DNA of 6,870 nucleotides from Dehalococcoidia bacterium. GTDB lineage: Bacteria > Chloroflexota > Dehalococcoidia > Tepidiformales > Tepidiformaceae. The stretch lies in assembly GCA_009838385.1 (NCBI GenBank), contig VXRS01000036.1, positions 1-6,870 of the forward strand, given 5' to 3'. A model generated the notes under the pieces. The model searched no databases. It saw only the letters and a program-made list of their open reading frames with translations, and was not told the DNA's origin. Of the stretch, positions 5,620 through 6,870 are shown piece by piece (the stretch's first letter is position 1; the number at the start of each line of letters is the position of its first letter). Both the position numbers and the translations under genes were made by a program.

Positions 5620-6093
5620 ATGGCGATCTACCGCCTGGCCGCGAGGCAGGTCGTCCCGGTCTCGCTCGACGAGGCCTGGGCGTTCTTCTCGAACCCGCGC
5701 AACCTGCCGGTGATCACGCCGCCCTGGCTGGCGCTCGAGGTCACCTCCGACCCACCCGAGGAGATGTACCCAGGGCTCGTCATCACGTACACCGTTCGAC
5801 CCTTCCTGGGCGTCCCGCTCCACTGGGCGACGGAGATTACTCACGTCGAGGACCGTGTCCGCTTCGTCGACGACCAGCGCATCGGGCCGTACAGCCTTTG
5901 GCACCACGAGCACGACTTCGGCGAGGTCGAGGGCGGCACCGAGGTTCGCGACACGGTCCACTACGCCGTCCCCTTCGGCCCCCTCGGCGATGTGGCCGTG
6001 CAGCTCGCCGTGCGCCCCCGCGTGCGCGCCATCTTCGAGTACCGCCGCGAGGTCCTGTGGGAGCGGTTCGGGCCGCCGCCGGGCCAGGGCTAG
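5620..6093 (+). CDS. SRPBCC-fold ligand-binding protein
   Basis: This 157-residue SRPBCC (START/polyketide-cyclase-like, COG4276-type) protein has the helix-grip fold, which holds a hydrophobic ligand in a deep pocket. Features are an N-terminal strand (IYRLAARQVV) leading to DEAWAFFSNPRNLPVITPPWL (18-38), the typical opening helix and loop of this family. PGLVITYTVRPFLGVPLHW then covers the central strands. The RFVDDQRIGPYSLWHHEHDF block and the EVRDTVHYAVPFGPLGDVA segment complete the sheet. The final helix is RVRAIFEYRREVLWERF. Within COG1090-type proteins this domain is sometimes fused to the epimerase; here it is a separate gene 5 nt downstream. Its ribosome site is weak, so translation is probably coupled. 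The ligand is unknown. Confidence 0.88.
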   Translation: MAIYRLAARQVVPVSLDEAWAFFSNPRNLPVITPPWLALEVTSDPPEEMYPGLVITYTVRPFLGVPLHWATEITHVEDRVRFVDDQRIGPYSLWHHEHDFGEVEGGTEVRDTVHYAVPFGPLGDVAVQLAVRPRVRAIFEYRREVLWERFGPPPGQG

Positions 6094-6096
6094 CTC

Positions 6097-6870
6097 TTAC
6101 CGCACGTCCCGCGCGACCAGGTCCTCGACCGTCTCGCGGCGCTGGAGCAGACGCGACTCGCCCTCGCGCACGGCGACGACGGGCGGGCGCAGGGCCATGT
6201 TGTAGTTGCTCGACATCGCGAGGTTGTAGCCGCCGCTCGCCGGCAGGGCGACGAGCTCGCCCGCCTCGAGCCGCGGCAGCTCGGCGTCGCGCACGAGGAT
6301 GTCGCCGCTCTCGCAGTACTTGCCCGCGACCGTGACGGTTTCCGTGGGCTCGTCGAGGGGCCGGTCGACGGGCACGGCCTCGTAGCCCGAGCCGTACATG
6401 GCCGGGCGGATGTTGTCGGCCATGCCGCCATCGACGGAGACGTACGTGCGCACGCCCGGAATCTCCTTGCGCGCGCCGACCGTGTAGACGGCCACCATGG
6501 CGCGCCCGATAAGCGAGCGCCCCGGCTCGATGTGCAGGGAGGGCTGATCCAGGCGGTGCTCCGCGAGGGCGCGCTCCATCGAGCGCGCGACGCGCTCGGC
6601 GTACTCGGCGATGGCGGGGGCGTGCTGCTCGCGCGTGTAGGCGAGGGCGAAGCCGCCGCCGGGGCTGTATTCGACGAAGGAGAAGCCGTGCGTATCGCCC
6701 ATCTGCGCGGCGAAGGCGCACATCACGTCGCTCGCCTGCTCGTACGGTTCGATCTCGAAGATGGGGGAGCCCAGGTGCACGTGCAGGCCGCGCAGGTCGA
6801 TGTTGGGGGCCGCCATCGCCGCCGCCACCGCCCGCTCGGCGTCGCCGTTGGCGATGGCGAAGCCGAACTT
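6097..6870 (-). CDS. lysA: Diaminopimelate decarboxylase, 5'-partial
   Basis: This fold-type III PLP enzyme decarboxylates meso-diaminopimelate to L-lysine, the last step of the pathway. Reading from the right edge, the frame is open from 6870 to a TAA at 6097-6099, giving 257 residues; the N-terminus and the PLP-binding lysine lie beyond the window. The visible start KFGF is the conserved (S)KFG motif after the PLP-binding region. Then come HLGSP (6763-6777, usually HIGSQ or HIGSG), the glycine-rich PGGGFALAYT, EPGRS (6514-6528), and DGGMADNIRPAMY. The diagnostic CESGD (6301-6315) supplies the active-site cysteine from the partner subunit. The closing MSSNYN block follows a GGY rather than the common GAY. 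An internal GTG at 6828 is not the start. CESGD favours diaminopimelate over arginine or ornithine decarboxylase. It converges on the SRPBCC gene, 3 nt between stops. Confidence 0.94.
   Translation of the reverse strand, partial: KFGFAIANGDAERAVAAAMAAPNIDLRGLHVHLGSPIFEIEPYEQASDVMCAFAAQMGDTHGFSFVEYSPGGGFALAYTREQHAPAIAEYAERVARSMERALAEHRLDQPSLHIEPGRSLIGRAMVAVYTVGARKEIPGVRTYVSVDGGMADNIRPAMYGSGYEAVPVDRPLDEPTETVTVAGKYCESGDILVRDAELPRLEAGELVALPASGGYNLAMSSNYNMALRPPVVAVREGESRLLQRRETVEDLVARDVR

Noticed and set aside
5837..6721. Long minus-strand open frame and similar Arg/Ala-rich frames opposite real genes
   Set aside because: They are low-complexity by-products of high-GC codon use, overlapping well-supported genes, and contain no recognisable domain.
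6776..6785. TGCACGTGCA palindrome
   Set aside because: It lies within lysA, encoding conserved His-Val-His residues, and fits no parS consensus beyond the CACGTG core.

Overview
The window comes from a GC-rich bacterial chromosome (I estimate about 70 percent GC, with strongly G/C-ended codons). The left half, jag–(pfkB)–parA–parB, is the kind of gene set found next to the chromosome replication origin, downstream of rpmH–rnpA–yidC. High GC plus this layout would suit a Chloroflexota lineage such as Dehalococcoidia. Actinomycetota-like groups cannot be excluded, and no ribosomal RNA or other strong taxonomic marker is present.

Layout, left to right. Positions 1-65 are an extreme G/C homopolymer tract, probably partly an assembly or sequencing artefact at a contig edge. 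The jag/khpB gene (RNA-binding KH plus R3H protein) runs from the window edge to 826; its reading frame stays open through a long Gly/Arg-rich linker that carries three RGGSGG repeats. It is followed at 4 nt by a compact PfkB-family sugar/nucleoside kinase (831-1679). That gene overlaps parA (1669-2442) by 11 nt, and parA overlaps parB (2439-3314) by an ATGA junction. The tight spacing suggests one transcript joining an RNA-binding protein, a small-molecule kinase and the chromosome-segregation pair. A short gap with two hairpins leads to a RidA/YjgF-family gene (3424-3897).

From about 3900 to 4720 the composition becomes visibly less GC-rich. This stretch holds a plausible sigma-70 promoter, a small HicB-like gene (3969-4313) and a second small gene of unknown function (4310 or 4355 to 4585). 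At their junction an ATAA sits where an ATGA stop/start overlap would be expected, so a single G-to-A change may have removed the second gene's start codon. This pair is the most accessory-looking and least explained part of the window.

The right part has a TIGR01777-family NAD(P)-dependent epimerase-like protein (4721-5614) with an SRPBCC lipid/ligand-binding-fold gene 5 nt downstream (5620-6093). To my knowledge these two domains also occur fused in one polypeptide in some bacteria, so here they probably work together. Converging on them from the other strand, with 3 nt between the stop codons, is the C-terminal two thirds of diaminopimelate decarboxylase (lysA, 6097-6870), which makes lysine. 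Its start, including the PLP-binding lysine, is beyond the right edge.

I found no tRNA, rRNA, CRISPR array, insertion sequence or convincing parS site. No gap between genes exceeds about 140 bases.
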